Assembly: GCF_932294415.1 (NCBI RefSeq)
Contig: NC_065541.1
Location: 55,964,290-56,028,289, forward strand
DNA length: 64,000 nucleotides
Direction: 5' to 3'
Source of the DNA: Quercus robur
Lineage: Eukaryota > Streptophyta > Magnoliopsida > Fagales > Fagaceae
The notes under the pieces are model-generated. The model searched no databases. It worked only from the letters and a program-made list of their open reading frames with translations, and was not told the origin of the DNA. A program made the translations under genes and the position numbers. This document shows positions 35,272-47,559 of this stretch, piece by piece; the first letter of the stretch is position 1; every line of letters starts with the position of its first letter.

Positions 35272-35800
35272 GTAAATTGCAAACTACGCTCTAATGTTTG
35301 AGGTGTTTGGATTTTACATCCTGAAATTTCAGAATTTTGATTTACCCCTAAAGTTTGGGGGTGTTTGGATTTTATATCCGGAAGTTTCAAAATTTGGATT
35401 TTACCCTTGAAGTTGTATTCTATTTGCATCAGCAACCTCTCCGTCCATATTTTCCGTTAAACGTCACTTAAACTTGTCATGTTTGTTTAGTTCATGCTAC
35501 GTCATTTTTATTATACCATGCCATTTTAAATTATTTAGTTTTTTTTAGGCTACAAAAATGATGTGACATCATTTTATTGGATAAACCAAACAAACATAGC
35601 ACTTAATTGAAAATATGGACGAAAGGGTTGTTAATGCAAACGGAATAGAACTTCAAGGCGTAAAATTCAAATTTTTAAACTTCAGAGTGTAAAATCTAAA
35701 CACCCTCAAACTTTAGGAAGTACAATCTAAATTTTGAAATTTTATGATGTAAAATCCAAATACCCTCAAACTTTAAAGGTGTAATTTGCAATTTAACTTA
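35272..35800. mobile_element. Long-TIR MITE
   Basis: The left end (GGTAAATTGCAAACTACGC, then GTTTGGATTTTACATCCTG) and the complement of the right end (AAATTGCAAATTACACC, then GTATTTGGATTTTACATC) match over about 100-190 bp with scattered differences. The centre has ACGTCA-type sequence and an inverted phrase about AACAAACATGA. It is a non-coding foldback-like element. Confidence 0.7.
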
Positions 35801-36684
35801 AAAGAAAAAATCCCACACCTCTGCGACACTCTAGTATTTAACTGGGTTTTCTTGTGTGGTGCAATAAGCCAATAACAATGTTGTGAAACATTAATCATTA
35901 CAACATGGGTTAAGCCCTCCTTTTCTTTTCTTTTTTTTTCCTTTTCTGTATGTGTGTTCTTTAGAGGGTTACCCTAAAACTGTTTCAGAATTCAGAACAA
36001 AATTTGCCCTCCAGCTCCTTATTCTAAAACAATGCGAATCTTTTTTTTTTTTTTTTTGAGAATCAAAAAACAATGCGAACCTGATAACTTGTAGGCCAAC
36101 CTAAAAGTATCATCGCTTGTTATCTTTACAAGAAAGAATGAAAACACAGGTATCACATAATCATCAACTATTCCGTAGTCCCATAAATTCTGAATATTTT
36201 TTTAGGCTGTTGGACTCTAACCAGCAACATAAATTATGACGACAAATAGTTTTTTTTTTTTTTTTTTTTTTTATATATATAGAAACATGACAAATGGTAA
36301 TATTGTGAAAACAACTTCTTTCCTTTTCTTTGCGCGTTTTCTATGCTTTTGTTTTAGAGCGATTCCCTTTCAGCTGGATGCCACCGCAATCAATTTCTAG
36401 GGATGAGGTCTTTGATTGAATAACCGAAACCATAAATCACATCAAAAAGGATCTAAACATTGATCCCTAGTGGACCCACATAGACGAGGTGATATTACAT
36501 ACATCGAGTGTATGTATCCTTCTCTTACATGAGGGTATGTATCCTTCTCTTACATGAGGGTGTGAGAGGGGGGATACATACACCCGATGCTTGGTTGATT
36601 TTCTCCACATAAATAGCCATCAAGATTTTATACTATTATTCCTTAAAATTATTATTTATAATTTACAATTTTATAGATAGGATA

Positions 36685-36825
36685 GGATTTCAACCTATAT
36701 CGCCTAACCCATAATGATTATTATTTATCACTAAGATAAGACATCAATCAGTTTTTAATGTAGATAGATTGAGTTTGAACTTAAAATCTTTTATTTAATG
36801 ACATGTACGTTTATACTAGAACCAC
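36685..36825 (-). mobile_element. Degraded family-1 SINE
   Basis: Shares the block GATTTCAACCTATA...AAGATAAGACATCAATCAGTTTTTAATGTAGA with the clean copy at 16,669-16,838, with many base changes. It is an old copy with no clear target-site duplication. Confidence 0.55.
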
Positions 36826-38727
36826 ATTTCCCTTACCTTATGTGTATGCTTTTTTTTTCCCTAAAAAAATGTTTAATTTCATATAACAACTTTGACATAA
36901 TTTGTTTTTCATAAATTGTTTTCAATACACTTGAATCACAAGATTTAAATTGCAAACAATACTCTCACATGGACCATGGTATCCACCGCTAATAGTATTT
37001 TTATTACTTTATTGCACACGACTTATTCACATTTATGAACAAAGTTGTTAAGACTATTCTTCGCATGAAGAAACATAGTACCGAACTAACAATTACTTTA
37101 ACTACACATCATTTAACTATTATAACTTCTATTCTAGATGCTTTGTTCGTGCACTAACGCGGTTTATAGTTGTAAAAAGGTCGATCTTTTTCAGCTTCTT
37201 TCGTTTGCATGTGCAATAGGGTTAAAGTTGCAGGACCCACGCGTCAAGGAAGCTATAGAGGGAAAAGTATTGATTGGATTGTAAGCAAGAAAACGAAAAA
37301 AGACATCTTATTGAAGGGAAATCCTGTATTGACTTCAATGGATTATATATTGTCAATGATAAGAACGAGTAAGTTTGAAAATGGAATGCAACTGTCAAAT
37401 AATCTTTTCTTTTCTCCTCTTCTTTTTTTTCTCAATATGTAGTATGTAAAATTCTAATTTCACATAGTAAATCACTGTTGAAATTTGCTAAACTTTAGTT
37501 TGTTTTCATTAAATTGTAAATTCCAGGACTTGATTTCAAGTGCCCTTAATTAGTAAATCAACAAACTTCGAATTGCAGATGACAAAAATTTAGCATTTGA
37601 CACACCTAATGCTGATGCTCCTACTTAACATATGCTGTTTGCCTCTCCCTAATATGAAAATTCAAAGGCAGGTTAAATCTCATTAGCTTTTAGTAACCAC
37701 ATGTTGTATGTGATCTAAAATATATCGTTCACTAATTTAGTGCCGTATATGAATTCAAATACACCAAATTTGGAAAATTGTGAACCCCCCTCCCACCCCC
37801 CCCCCCCCCCCCCCCATACACCGAATTTGTCAATATTCCATAGATACAATGTATCTCATGGAGGGACGATCCCGTGGGCATGCATCCAATGAGCTAAGAA
37901 ACATTCTCGATTTCAAAAAATAAATAAATAAAATAAAATCTAACAGTTCATTGTACTATTTTTTTTTCTTTTATTTAATTCAGATTTTGACACCTTTAAC
38001 TACAGCTTCTCAATTCCTATCTTCCTTTCAACAGAAAAAAAAATAATAATAATAATTAATTACAATTACAATTACAAATTCTCACATTAAAGATTTTAGA
38101 ACTCCTAGTTGCTCCTCTTATAGAAGAATCATTAGCTACAAATGTACAGTTACAACCAAACAAGATTTCACCCAGACATTCCATGCATCAGATAATAGCT
38201 TTTGGAGTGAACATACATAAAAAATTACTCCCCGAAGGAATACCATCAAGGCATTAATCATTAGCCTCATAGTAATAGTTATACAACAATGGAAATCAAC
38301 CATGTCCACGTAAGACCCAAATTACACCTCTTATGAAATAATTGTTACTCGTAATCAACCATCTCCTCAACACAACCCCAAACCACGAGGACCATATAGA
38401 ATTAGAGAAAATACAACTCTTTATAATAATGGAATACCACTGAGCAGTTCAGCAAGAAAATCTGTGTGTTCTTCAGATACAACATCAATGAACAATATTG
38501 CATTAATATTTTGTGCATTCTTAGTTATCATCAGCAGGTGATAACAAAAGAAATTAAAAAATTTACAGTGTGTTGGGAGCATGCATCCCAAAAAAGGAAG
38601 TTGTGCAACTGGAAGGTACAAAAGAATAATATCACAAGGCACAAAAGATTGCAAGATGCAGAAAATGCTGCTCTACTCATTCACCACATTCAACAAAACG
38701 AAGGACAAATTTGAAAAATAATTTGAC

Positions 38728-41688
38728 TCACTCATTTCGCCGCATCTTTATGTTAAGTGGAATTTCCTTATAGGACTGAACCTTCTCAGCTGCTCGTCGC
38801 AATGGCCTTCCAACTGAAGATCTTCGATTTTCTTGAGATTCAAATCTTAGGGCAGTATTTCCTTCATCTTCTTCTTTGGCCGACAATCCTGATAACATTT
38901 GACCACTTTCATGCACCAGATCGTCATGTACAGGAGAGACAGGAAATTTGGCACTGTCTATCTCAAACAAGTCTTCAGTTTGTTCTGGCTCTATAGATTT
39001 AAACCTTGCAGATTGCCTTCTCAAACAACGCCTGTTAAAAAATTGTTAAAGTACACCTAAGAATCCTTCAATTCTCTGGATCATTGGTAAAGTCCATTGG
39101 AAAGACTAGCCTAGAGTGATAAAGCAAACATGCATAAACAAACCTCTTATTGCCAACATTCTCTTCAGCATGGACTGGTTTAAGACTAGTAGGGCCCGAA
39201 GCCTTATCTATCTCAAACAAGTCTTCGGTTGGTTCAGGTTCTTCAGAGTTAAACCTAGAGGATTGCCTTCTCAAACACCTGTTGGAACATCAAAGTATAT
39301 GAAAGGATCCTTTAATTACCTGCATCATTTGTAAAAATCCATAGGAAAAATTGGCCACAATCTCACACAAAGCAAAGAAACATGCATGGACAAACCTCTT
39401 CTTTTCAACATTCTCTTTAGCATGTACTGGTTTAGTAGTGGTGGGACCCAAAGCTGTCCAAAAATCATATAAGAAAAAAGTTGATATCATAAACAGATTC
39501 AGATTTTCAAATGAAATAAACAGATTCAGATTTTCAAATGAAATGCCTAGTATGCTAATTACATTGTTTTTTGGATTGCCTTCTCCGGTTTGTATTACAA
39601 GGTTTACAGCCCCCCTTATCTGCTTGAGAGGATTCCCCCGCCTGAGCTGCCTCATCACACTCAGTTAAACCTACCTTAAAGGAGTGAAAGAAAAGGTGTA
39701 AATAACACAGGGGACAGAAAAATACCAATTGTCAACTTTGTTAAGAACCACTGAGGTGATTTGTATAGGTACCTTATTTCCTTTATCCTGACAAATTAAC
39801 ATTTTCTCTTTGTCCTTGGAAAAAAAAACGTCAAATCAACGAATGATCTTACATGGAATGATGGAACTGATTAACATGGATACTAGTTAAACTGACCTTT
39901 TCCAGTTTTCTTGCTTTGAGCAAGCCATTTTTGCATCCAAGCTCATGATAAAGTGCTTTTAGCTGAAAAGGAACAAAACTACAGCTGTCAATTTATAACA
40001 GATTATAACATAAGGCATCAAGGCATAAAGTTTTACTGCTTTCTTGCAACATAAGTTAACTTACCCTATCTTTACCTGAATTAAGTTCCTGCAAAGATGC
40101 AAAACACGTTAGTTTCACCAAGGCATCAAATACAGTCTCTAAAAAGTTGCTACCAGTTTTAATTAAAAATATGTGATAGCAAGTTACATATGCACCCATT
40201 GAGTTTTTAATCAACAGTCTCAACCACTACCCATTCTTGTGGGAGGAGGAAATACCATTTGAGCCAGAGCTCATAGGCACTGCATGATTTAATAAAATTG
40301 TACAGCTAGCTATTAAAAGATGTGAAGGTACCGCCAACATCTGGCTGTTTGCTTGGGCAAGTTGCAAATTCTGTTGCTGCACTTTCTGCAGATTGAGTCT
40401 AAGTTTCTGTAACTCCATGCCACTCAGTTCAATAGTTTTACTGTCAACCAATATTAAGGAAAGCCAAAAGGCACAAAGTAAAAACCCTGGAACCATATCA
40501 CAGAAACCAATTTAAGAAAATAAATAGATAAACTAAGTTGATCGTGAAGGATACTTTCTGTCAGCAAGAATCTTCATCAATGTCAAGTTTTCCTGAAAAT
40601 CGGATCAAGAAATACCCAGGTGAGCTAAACTGACAATATAGACCTAAGGAACACGGATATCCACGCACATGCAGTACACAGAATAAGGAACCACTTTGAA
40701 CATACCCTCTGTAGCTTTTCAATGTACTCCTTAGTTGTAAGTGATACAGGAAGTTTTTTCACCTCTTGGTCTACTGGTCTAGGTCGCTGCTGCAAGTTGC
40801 TTATGTCAGCAAGCCTTTTCCTTGGGGCACTTCCAATTTTTGAACCCTTTACCATTCCTTTTGTCTTATCATCTGCCACCCAAAAAAATAAAATTTTCTC
40901 AGTAATTGAACAACCCAAGTACTACAAGAACCAAAGCCCCCATTGGGTGCAAAGAAAACCAAAACAACAACAAAAACTTAGTCCCAAATTTTAGGGGTTG
41001 GCTATGGATTCTCAACAAATTAGTCAGGATCGGCTACATCTTTTCTATCATTTTATTCAATCTGAAGCCATACCCTCTACCATTTCTTTAACTAGCATAT
41101 CTTTTTTTACTACATCTACTAATGTAATTTTTAATCTTCCTTTAACTTTATTTGTTCCCTCAACTTGAATCTACTCACTCTTTCTCACCATTGCATTACT
41201 TGCTATCCTATGAATAAGGCCAAGCCATCTCAGGAAAATATCCCTCATCTATGCTAACAACTCACATAAACTGAACCCAATAGCTGTATTAGGTGGAAAT
41301 GGAGGTCAAACCCATTTTGAATTTTTTTTTTTCCACACATTTTCTCAGCAACCAAACAAACCATATTACAGATTCCCAATTCCATGCTAAAATTCCAAGT
41401 CACTACGAAAACCTAACCCTAGCAAAGTCAATGTGTAATACCAAATCCCTCACTGTATCAAGTAAACCCTAACACAATATATATTAGGTAATCAAAAAAC
41501 GAAATCAACACTAAAAAAATCAAAAATCAAAATGTAATTTTACTAAGAATACCACAATATATAGGGGTTTAGAAAAAATGAAGAAGTAAAGGGAAAATAA
41601 ATAAATAAAAATGAGGGCAAGTAGGGATTTAGTTACCTCGAGCAAGAGCAACACAATTTTCTGAATCAAGAACCGTGGCAGCGTCCAT
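38728..41688 (-). CDS. SGO: Shugoshin (centromeric cohesin protector)
   Basis: Shugoshins recruit PP2A to centromeres and protect cohesin until anaphase. Eleven exons were placed by GT-AG sites and continuous frame: 41637-41688, 40706-40872, 40555-40592, 40332-40440, 40065-40088, 39897-39962, 39773-39814, 39563-39674, 39396-39453, 39144-39278, 38728-39031 (1107 nt, 368 residues). The N-terminal coiled coil spans about residues 60-150 (ENLTLMKILADRN, LRLNLQKVQQQNLQLAQANS, LKALYHELGCKNGLL). The basic C-terminal shugoshin box is residues 341-368 (RPLRRAAEKVQSYKE, then IPLNIKMRR). Exons 9-11 contain repeated blocks (KPVHAxENVxxKR; CLRRQSxRFxSxEPExTEDLFEID). It is shorter than I recall for Arabidopsis SGO1 and nearer SGO2, so I do not choose between them. 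Exon 8's acceptor was picked because the alternative, 4 bases on, gives an immediate stop. Confidence 0.9.
40955..41260 (-). pseudogene. RTE-type LINE 3' remnant in shugoshin intron 1
   Basis: Minus-strand translation recalls the C-terminal end of plant RTE-type LINE ORF2: FLRWLGL.HR, then a VRKSE..QVEGT block, KGRLKITLVDVVKKDM and ADPD-like tail, broken by stops. It is followed by TTTGGGACTAAG and (GTT)n-like sequence, the usual RTE 3' end. It sits wholly within intron 1 of the shugoshin gene, in the same orientation. Confidence 0.65.
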
Positions 41689-41718
41689 GGTGGAACTCGA
41701 ATCCGAGCTAAAAACCCT

Positions 41719-41720
41719 AA

Positions 41721-41757
<37 letters not shown>
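41719..41757. repeat. (CT)n microsatellite in the shugoshin 5' leader/promoter
   Basis: A pure CT run about 30-70 bp upstream of the shugoshin start codon. CT/GA tracts are common near plant core promoters; a regulatory role here is inference. Confidence 0.7.
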
Positions 41758-41758
<1 letters not shown>

Positions 41759-41759
41759 A

Positions 41760-43970
41760 ACTCGCTGTGTATGTGCGCGAGGGAAATAGGAAATTGAATG
41801 TGAGGAGGGAAAAGAAAATGAATTAAATATGAAGGGTAAAATGGTAAATGGCTCTATGGTATGGGGAGCCCAACGGCTTTCCGAAGCAAATCCGAGCCTG
41901 TTTTAGATTTGGGAATGCGTGAGCAGAGATAGAGTTATATAGTCTGTCAGTCACAGCAATATGTGCGAGGTCAAATTGAATATGGACGCGTGGCAGGGTT
42001 AGAGATGTTAAAATAAGTCTATTTTGGGCTTCATAGTGGATTGAGGTATCATAATTTTGGTGTTGGATAACTGAGCCTCGTTTTGCAGATTACAAGAAGC
42101 ATTTTTGAGATAAGAAACTTGGCAAACAAACAAGCTACTGATGAGTGTCAAATGGATTATATACCAACATCTGCTAATGTTTTGTAGATAAGCTATAATG
42201 ATTAATGACATTGTTATCAATGGCCTCCATTGCAACAATTCCAATTCCTATGGGTTACTTAAATGACATTTCTTGTCGTTTCCAATCAAAATCGTTATGG
42301 TTCATATCCCCTCCCCCAGTTAGAATATATCAACAGAAAAACTTTTAATAATAAAATGTGGTGTCATCAAATGCCTTATTTCAGTCTTGAGATATATAAG
42401 TTCAAACATTAACATGAGCAATTCATCTTTTTTGCTCTAACAACATGAGCAATCCATTTTCATACATAGCAAAGTTTGTTATATGCTCTAAACAATAGAT
42501 GATAGTCTAGATTTATAGTCGTCAATCAGTTGAGATTAGTGAGAAAGTGTGAGATCCACAAACTACAATTGATCATATTATGTGTCTTCTAGTAAGTCGT
42601 CCTTAACACCAATCTTTGACCTTTGCATCTATTAGGAGTATTTTTGTGGTTGTGACATGTGTCATGTTTTGTTGAGCTAATGGCTAAACCCTGGTTCTAT
42701 TCGAGTAGTCAAGTCTAGTACTCACGCCAATGGATCACCTGTTGGCCACTATCATTGCGTTTTCTCCTAAGTGAAAATACAATATAATGAATGATGAAAA
42801 TATCAAATTAATAGGAAAACTAGTTTTCTCGTATGTGAATATGAGGCATGGACATGCAAAAATGAAGGACAATGTTAAGTTATTGTAAACAAGGCAAAGC
42901 AAGTATGGTTGGTGGAATTGGACGGTAATATTTGTCTATGCCCAACTTAATATATACAGATTTAAATCCATGTCAATAACTGTATCAAGCAACATCACTT
43001 GAAGATGTGTAGAAATGTATATATGGAAAGTAAGGAACTGGAAACTTATCTTGGTTGCAAGTAACATGGGCCGAAGTAGACATGAAACATGTGCAAGGAG
43101 GTTGAGCCCAAAGACTTGCATTAGCAAATGTAATATGGCAGCAAGTATAAAAGCTTGTAAAAATAGCTCCAATGATTTGAGAGAGTTAAATGTTAGTACA
43201 ATGAAATAAGAAAAATAATGAAGGATGAGTAGAAGGAGAAAGGGGTATGCCAAAATTAAGAGCTGTGGTAGCCTTGCTTTATTGGTGATTGACTCTTGTT
43301 TTATGGAGGTAAATATGGTGTTGGCTGATACTTTGTTAAACAGGAGGTGTAACTTATAGTTTTTGTGACTTCCTTCACTTACACATGACATCAACATACG
43401 TGCAATGGTCTCACAAGTGTTCCAAGCTCCCTTGTTAGACTTTGAGTGAACTTAAATTGATGTGGCATTTTGCATTCCAATCCACTGCTCCTCATCTTTT
43501 CCTTTTGATGAGCTTGGTGGTTCACAAAATGGAGGGGAAATTTGGATTTTAATTTGATGCTTGTCATTTGGTTGATTCCTTGTTATTTTTGCCTCAATTT
43601 AACCAAGTTAACATAGCAAAATAGCCATGGTTTCTTTCGTATTGGCATGGTTATGCTAACAGCTTTGACCTCCTTGGGCTTAGTTGAGAGTAATGTTATT
43701 TCACTCATTTGCCCCACATACCAACTACATGAGAAGATAGTCCCACGAATTGTGGGTTTTCTTTTTGAAACCACAAAATTTTTCACAAATTTTTGCCACA
43801 ACTATAACGTGACAAAATGCAATCGGTGAAGAAAAAATAGTGGGTTCATGTGTAAGTGATGGTTAACCACTCAGTCTATCATGTCAAAGTTGTGATAAAA
43901 AAAAATTGTGGAATAATTTGTGGTCCTATAACTGCTCTTTCTTTTCTTTCATGGTTGATGTACTGGTCCG
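41760..43970. other. Gene-free stretch; unexplained open frame at 42,936-43,397
   Basis: A minus-strand frame of 153 codons is open here but reads as Leu/Ile-rich sequence without family motifs, and an overlapping plus-strand frame is open too. I do not recognise it and treat it as non-coding or decayed repeat DNA. Confidence 0.35.
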
Positions 43971-43974
43971 TTTA

Positions 43975-44165
43975 GGATCTGAAACTAAAAATTTTTGCTA
44001 AAACTAAAAATTTTTTGCTGAAAATACAGTAGATAAAGGTAAAAGTTAGCTGAAATAATAAAGTGTGCCCTATGAATAATACCAAAAAGTGCAATGGGAT
44101 TCATAAATAGTAGCAAAAATAAGCTAAATAATAAAATAAGTTGACAAAAATAATCTTTATCAAAC
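43975..44165. mobile_element. MITE-like repeat (GTAGATAAAGGTAAAAGTTA family)
   Basis: The block ACAGTAGATAAAGGTAAAAG...GAATAATACCAAAAA...AATAATAAAATAAGTT is repeated at about 51,840-52,025 (GTAGATAAAAGTAAAAGTTA...), with similar length and order. Terminal repeats are short and imperfect. Confidence 0.5.
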
Positions 44166-44409
44166 TACATGTATTTATTTAATTTATTTTGAGGACCACC
44201 TTGGACCAATTTCAATAGGCCTTGAGCTGGAGATTTAATTATTTTAATGAAAGATCCAGTGGGCCTTGGGGACCGATTTTGTGATCCCAATTTCACCCAA
44301 CTCGAGGTCCTTTTTTACAAGGGTTATGGACTACCAAAAAAAAAGCGTTTTGGATTGGCTTTATGGGCTTTGGCTTTGCTGATTTTCTGTCCAAAAAAGT
44401 GCCCTCTGC

Positions 44410-44815
44410 TAAGAACATTCTCAATTGTAAATGGTATATATGGAGAAAATTTAGCATAAAGGTACAAAAAATCCAGTATTTGGACTTGAAAAATCTTACA
44501 ATTGTAATTTTTTTTGCAATTGTGCTACAGTGTCATCCTAAATGTGGGATGGCACTGTAGCACTTTAGTAAAAATTATAATATATTTTACTTGATAAAGT
44601 GGAAGAGAGGTGGGGGAGAAGAAAGAGAGAAAGTTGTATTGGAATATATTATATTATTTTAGTGGGTAATATATATTATTTTAATAAGTAAAATAGAAAA
44701 ATAAAAGTTGGGATGTTGATTGTGTTGTGAAATGGTATGGTATAATTGATATAATAGTTTTTTGAGATGGTAAAATAAAATAGGATGGAAGTTACGGATG
44801 CAAATGCTCTAAAAC
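44410..44815. mobile_element. MITE-like element with central hairpin
   Basis: The ends AGAACATTCTCAATTGTA and (complement) AGAGCATTTGCATCCGTA are similar. A strong inverted repeat, GTGCTACAGTG.CATCC and its complement, lies at about 44,521-44,563. Non-coding. Confidence 0.45.
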
Positions 44816-45439
44816 ATCATCCATCGATTCCATCCAATCTGCATGAAACCGAAATACAATCTTAATTCTTGTGGGTCTCACTTATCCTCGAGCAAACTTT
44901 TCTTCCCTACTAGTTGGTTTAAGAATCTATATTATCTACTTTAAAAATGTTTTTTCTCTTTATTTTATTTTATTTTTGAACAATATGCTTCCAAGTTTCA
45001 ACAATCCTTATCTCAAAGTTTGTTCCTTCGGTAAAGAGATCTCCTTATCTCAATCTGCATCAAGCTTCCTTTCTGCTAATACTCTATTTGCATTTTTTTT
45101 TTTTTTTTCATTTCCCTGTTTGCATATTTCTTAAAAATGCATTTTGTTATCCCTTTTCACAAGACTTTCCAAGTGAGGCAGAATTGCATAGCAAACAAAC
45201 AAGCCTAATTTTCATTTTTAAATTCCACAAGTTTGGAACTTTGGAACCATACTTTTAGCTTCCATGTTCGATGTTTAACTTTTTTCTCTCTCGAGGCAAT
45301 GTATCGGAGGCTTTTCTTCCTACCAAGACAAAATACACGTAGATTAAGCATCACAAGTCTCCCATTCCTTGTCAAAAAAACAAATTGCTATTTTTTATTC
45401 TTTTTTTTTTCTCCCTTTATGTGTCAATAAAACCCGAAT

Positions 45440-45729
45440 TGCATTCATACGAAGTACTAGGGATATTAGCCTGTATATTAGAGTTCTTATTACAAGTGTA
45501 TAATTGATAGGGCAACAAGTCTTGCAAATTGCAAAAAGCGTATAGAGCAATTGAATTATTTACATAATTAGTCTATTAGAGCCTTTGATCAAATCATTAA
45601 ATTTTGAAAGATTGTGTATTATGTGAAATAAAGTACAACAATCTACTTTATATATCGGTAGATAAGGTGTATTTTTGTATAAGTAACCTACAACTATGGG
45701 CCTAAGTCCATTGAGTTTATATTCTAACA
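45440..45729 (-). mobile_element. Copia 3' LTR (far end approximate)
   Basis: On the minus strand the LTR starts TGTTAGAATATAAACTC at 45729, immediately after a polypurine tract (45,731-45,738, GAGGGGAG). TGTTAGAATAT after a purine tract is the usual start of a plant Copia 3' LTR. I could not fix the other end; 45,440 is an estimate. Confidence 0.6.
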
Positions 45730-45730
45730 G

Positions 45731-47050
45731 CTCCCCTCAAACTCATGTTGGGTGAAGTAATATCAACTTGAGTTTAGAAATCAAAGCATGAAAGCATCCT
45801 GGTGAAGGAGGCTTAGGGTTGGCTTGGTTGGAGGAGTGGAAAAATGAGAGGATAAAAAATGGTGGGACAGTGGAAAAGTAAGAGGATAGAAAAGATTTTA
45901 ATTTCCCTCATTTTTGTTTGATTGGGTGTGAAAAAGTGGAAGAATGGAAAAAATGTCTTTGTATAAATTTACTCATATACTCTTGTTAAAAAATGATGCC
46001 TTATTAAAACCAAAAAAAAAAAAAAGTGACAAAAAAACAATCACCCAAATTTATTAGAAAATAAAAATCATATCTAGAAAAAAATCACCAAAAAAAAAAA
46101 AAAAAAAAAAAAGGTAACGGATTGGACAAGCCCATGTGCACTTGCACATGGGCATTTTTGTCATTTAGCTAACAAATTCCTTCCACTAAGTTTTCTCTCT
46201 ATTTTGGAGAAAAAACATTTTGGTGAGCCGGAGAGAAGTAGGAGGATAGAAAATGGTAGGAGGATGAAAAAGTGGAAAAGATAGAAAAGATTTTAATTTC
46301 TCTCATTTTTATTTGGTTGGGAGTGGAAAAGTGGAATGATAGAAAAAGTGAGTTTGTATAAATTTACTCATACACCCTTGTTAAAAAATGGTGGCCAATT
46401 AATACAAAAAAAGTGACAAATAACCCCCAAAAAAAAAAAAAAATCACCCAATTTATTAAAAAATAAAAAACATGTCCCAAAAAAAAAATCATGTCTAGTT
46501 AAACCCAAAAAAAATGAACTGGACATAGGCATTTTTGTCCATTAAGCAGTCTCATTTTCTCCCTTCAATTCTCTCTCCATTTTGGGGAGAAAACTTTTTG
46601 GTGGACCCGAGAAGAAAACACCTGAACCCAACCTTTTATTTTCCTTCTTCTCCACCCAACCAAACACACTCAAAAAAGTTTACATTCCCATTTTTTCTCC
46701 AAAGTTTTCCATCCACCCTATTTCACTTCCAAACAAACACACCCTTAGTGAAGATGTCAGCAAACTGATTTGGAAAGAAATTGACTACAACTATAGAGCA
46801 CTCTAGAGTAAATAATGACAAATAAAGTGATAATTAATTTTAATATGTTTGGTACGCTCATGGAAGATGTTATTGTGGGCCATTTGAATAGCACTTCTAT
46901 TGTCATAGTAGATTGAAGTGGTAGTTGAGAAGTTAACTCCAAAATCCTATAGCAACCAAGCCACAGAAGCTCAACTATGGTGTCTACAAGAGCGTGATAA
47001 TCAACCTCAGTACTAAATCGAGTAACAGCATTTGTTTCTTGCTTTGCCAA
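45731..47050 (-). pseudogene. Copia (Ty1-type) pol remnant: RNase H end and polypurine tract, interrupted
   Basis: At 46,757-47,050 (minus) the RNase H C-terminal part is visible: STEVDYHALVDTIVELLWL, then after a frameshift DNRSAI and HERTKHI, then the QFADIFTK-type tail. The reading frame resumes on the far side of an insertion (45,816-46,744) and ends in a stop before the polypurine tract. Frameshifts make it inactive. The rest of pol and the 5' LTR are not found in the window. Confidence 0.7.
45816..46744. mobile_element. Harbinger/Tourist-like insertion in the Copia remnant
   Basis: Starts GGGTTGGCTTGGTTGGA; the complement of its right end reads GGGTGTGTTTGTTTGGA. TTA is duplicated at both edges (45,813-45,815 and 46,745-46,747). 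Removing the element with one TTA rejoins the Copia frame exactly. The inside holds two diverged copies of a roughly 300-bp block (around 45,835-46,140 and 46,225-46,500, sharing AGATTTTAATTTC.CTCATTT). No transposase frame. Confidence 0.7.
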
Positions 47051-47519
47051 GAGATGAGAGAGTCACTAAGAAAAAAACAATATAAAACAAAAATGAAAAT
47101 GCTATTAGGTTAGGTTTCCTTTCTACCCTGTGGGGTCTGTACTCGAGCATGAGCTTGACAAAGATTCAGCATAAGTTGCAAATGTTTATCTAGTAAGATT
47201 GAAGCAAGCATGATTAACGGACCTTTTGTTTTGGGGTCAAGGGTTCCCATCATTCCATCAAGATGGACGCAGTTCAGAACTCGTGCTTTAATGCCCTACT
47301 AGCTAGTAGTTACTACCCCTTAAATTAGATGTTACCTTCACTGAATTTGTGGCAATTAGAATATAGAGGGAAGTGCAGAATTATGTGTACGAGGGTCTAT
47401 CATCAAGGCACCTAATGGTCCAAAACTCCAAATTGTAAATTGGAAATATTGTAACGATATCACTAAATAAAACAAAGTTTAGAGTTTTTCTGATCCACTA
47501 TGGGGTAACTTAAAAAGGA

Positions 47520-47520
47520 A

Positions 47521-47552
<32 letters not shown>
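47520..47552. repeat. (TA)n microsatellite
   Basis: TA dinucleotide run interrupted by one CA. Similar runs occur at 8000-8027, 16,940-16,960, 17,632-17,660, 24,190-24,222, 25,898-25,922 and 62,088-62,124. Confidence 0.7.
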
Positions 47553-47559
47553 ATTTTAG

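Noticed and set aside
42936-43397. 153-codon minus-strand open frame
   Set aside because: Leu/Ile-rich without any motif I know, overlapped by an open frame on the other strand, no splice or promoter context. Probably chance or decayed repeat.
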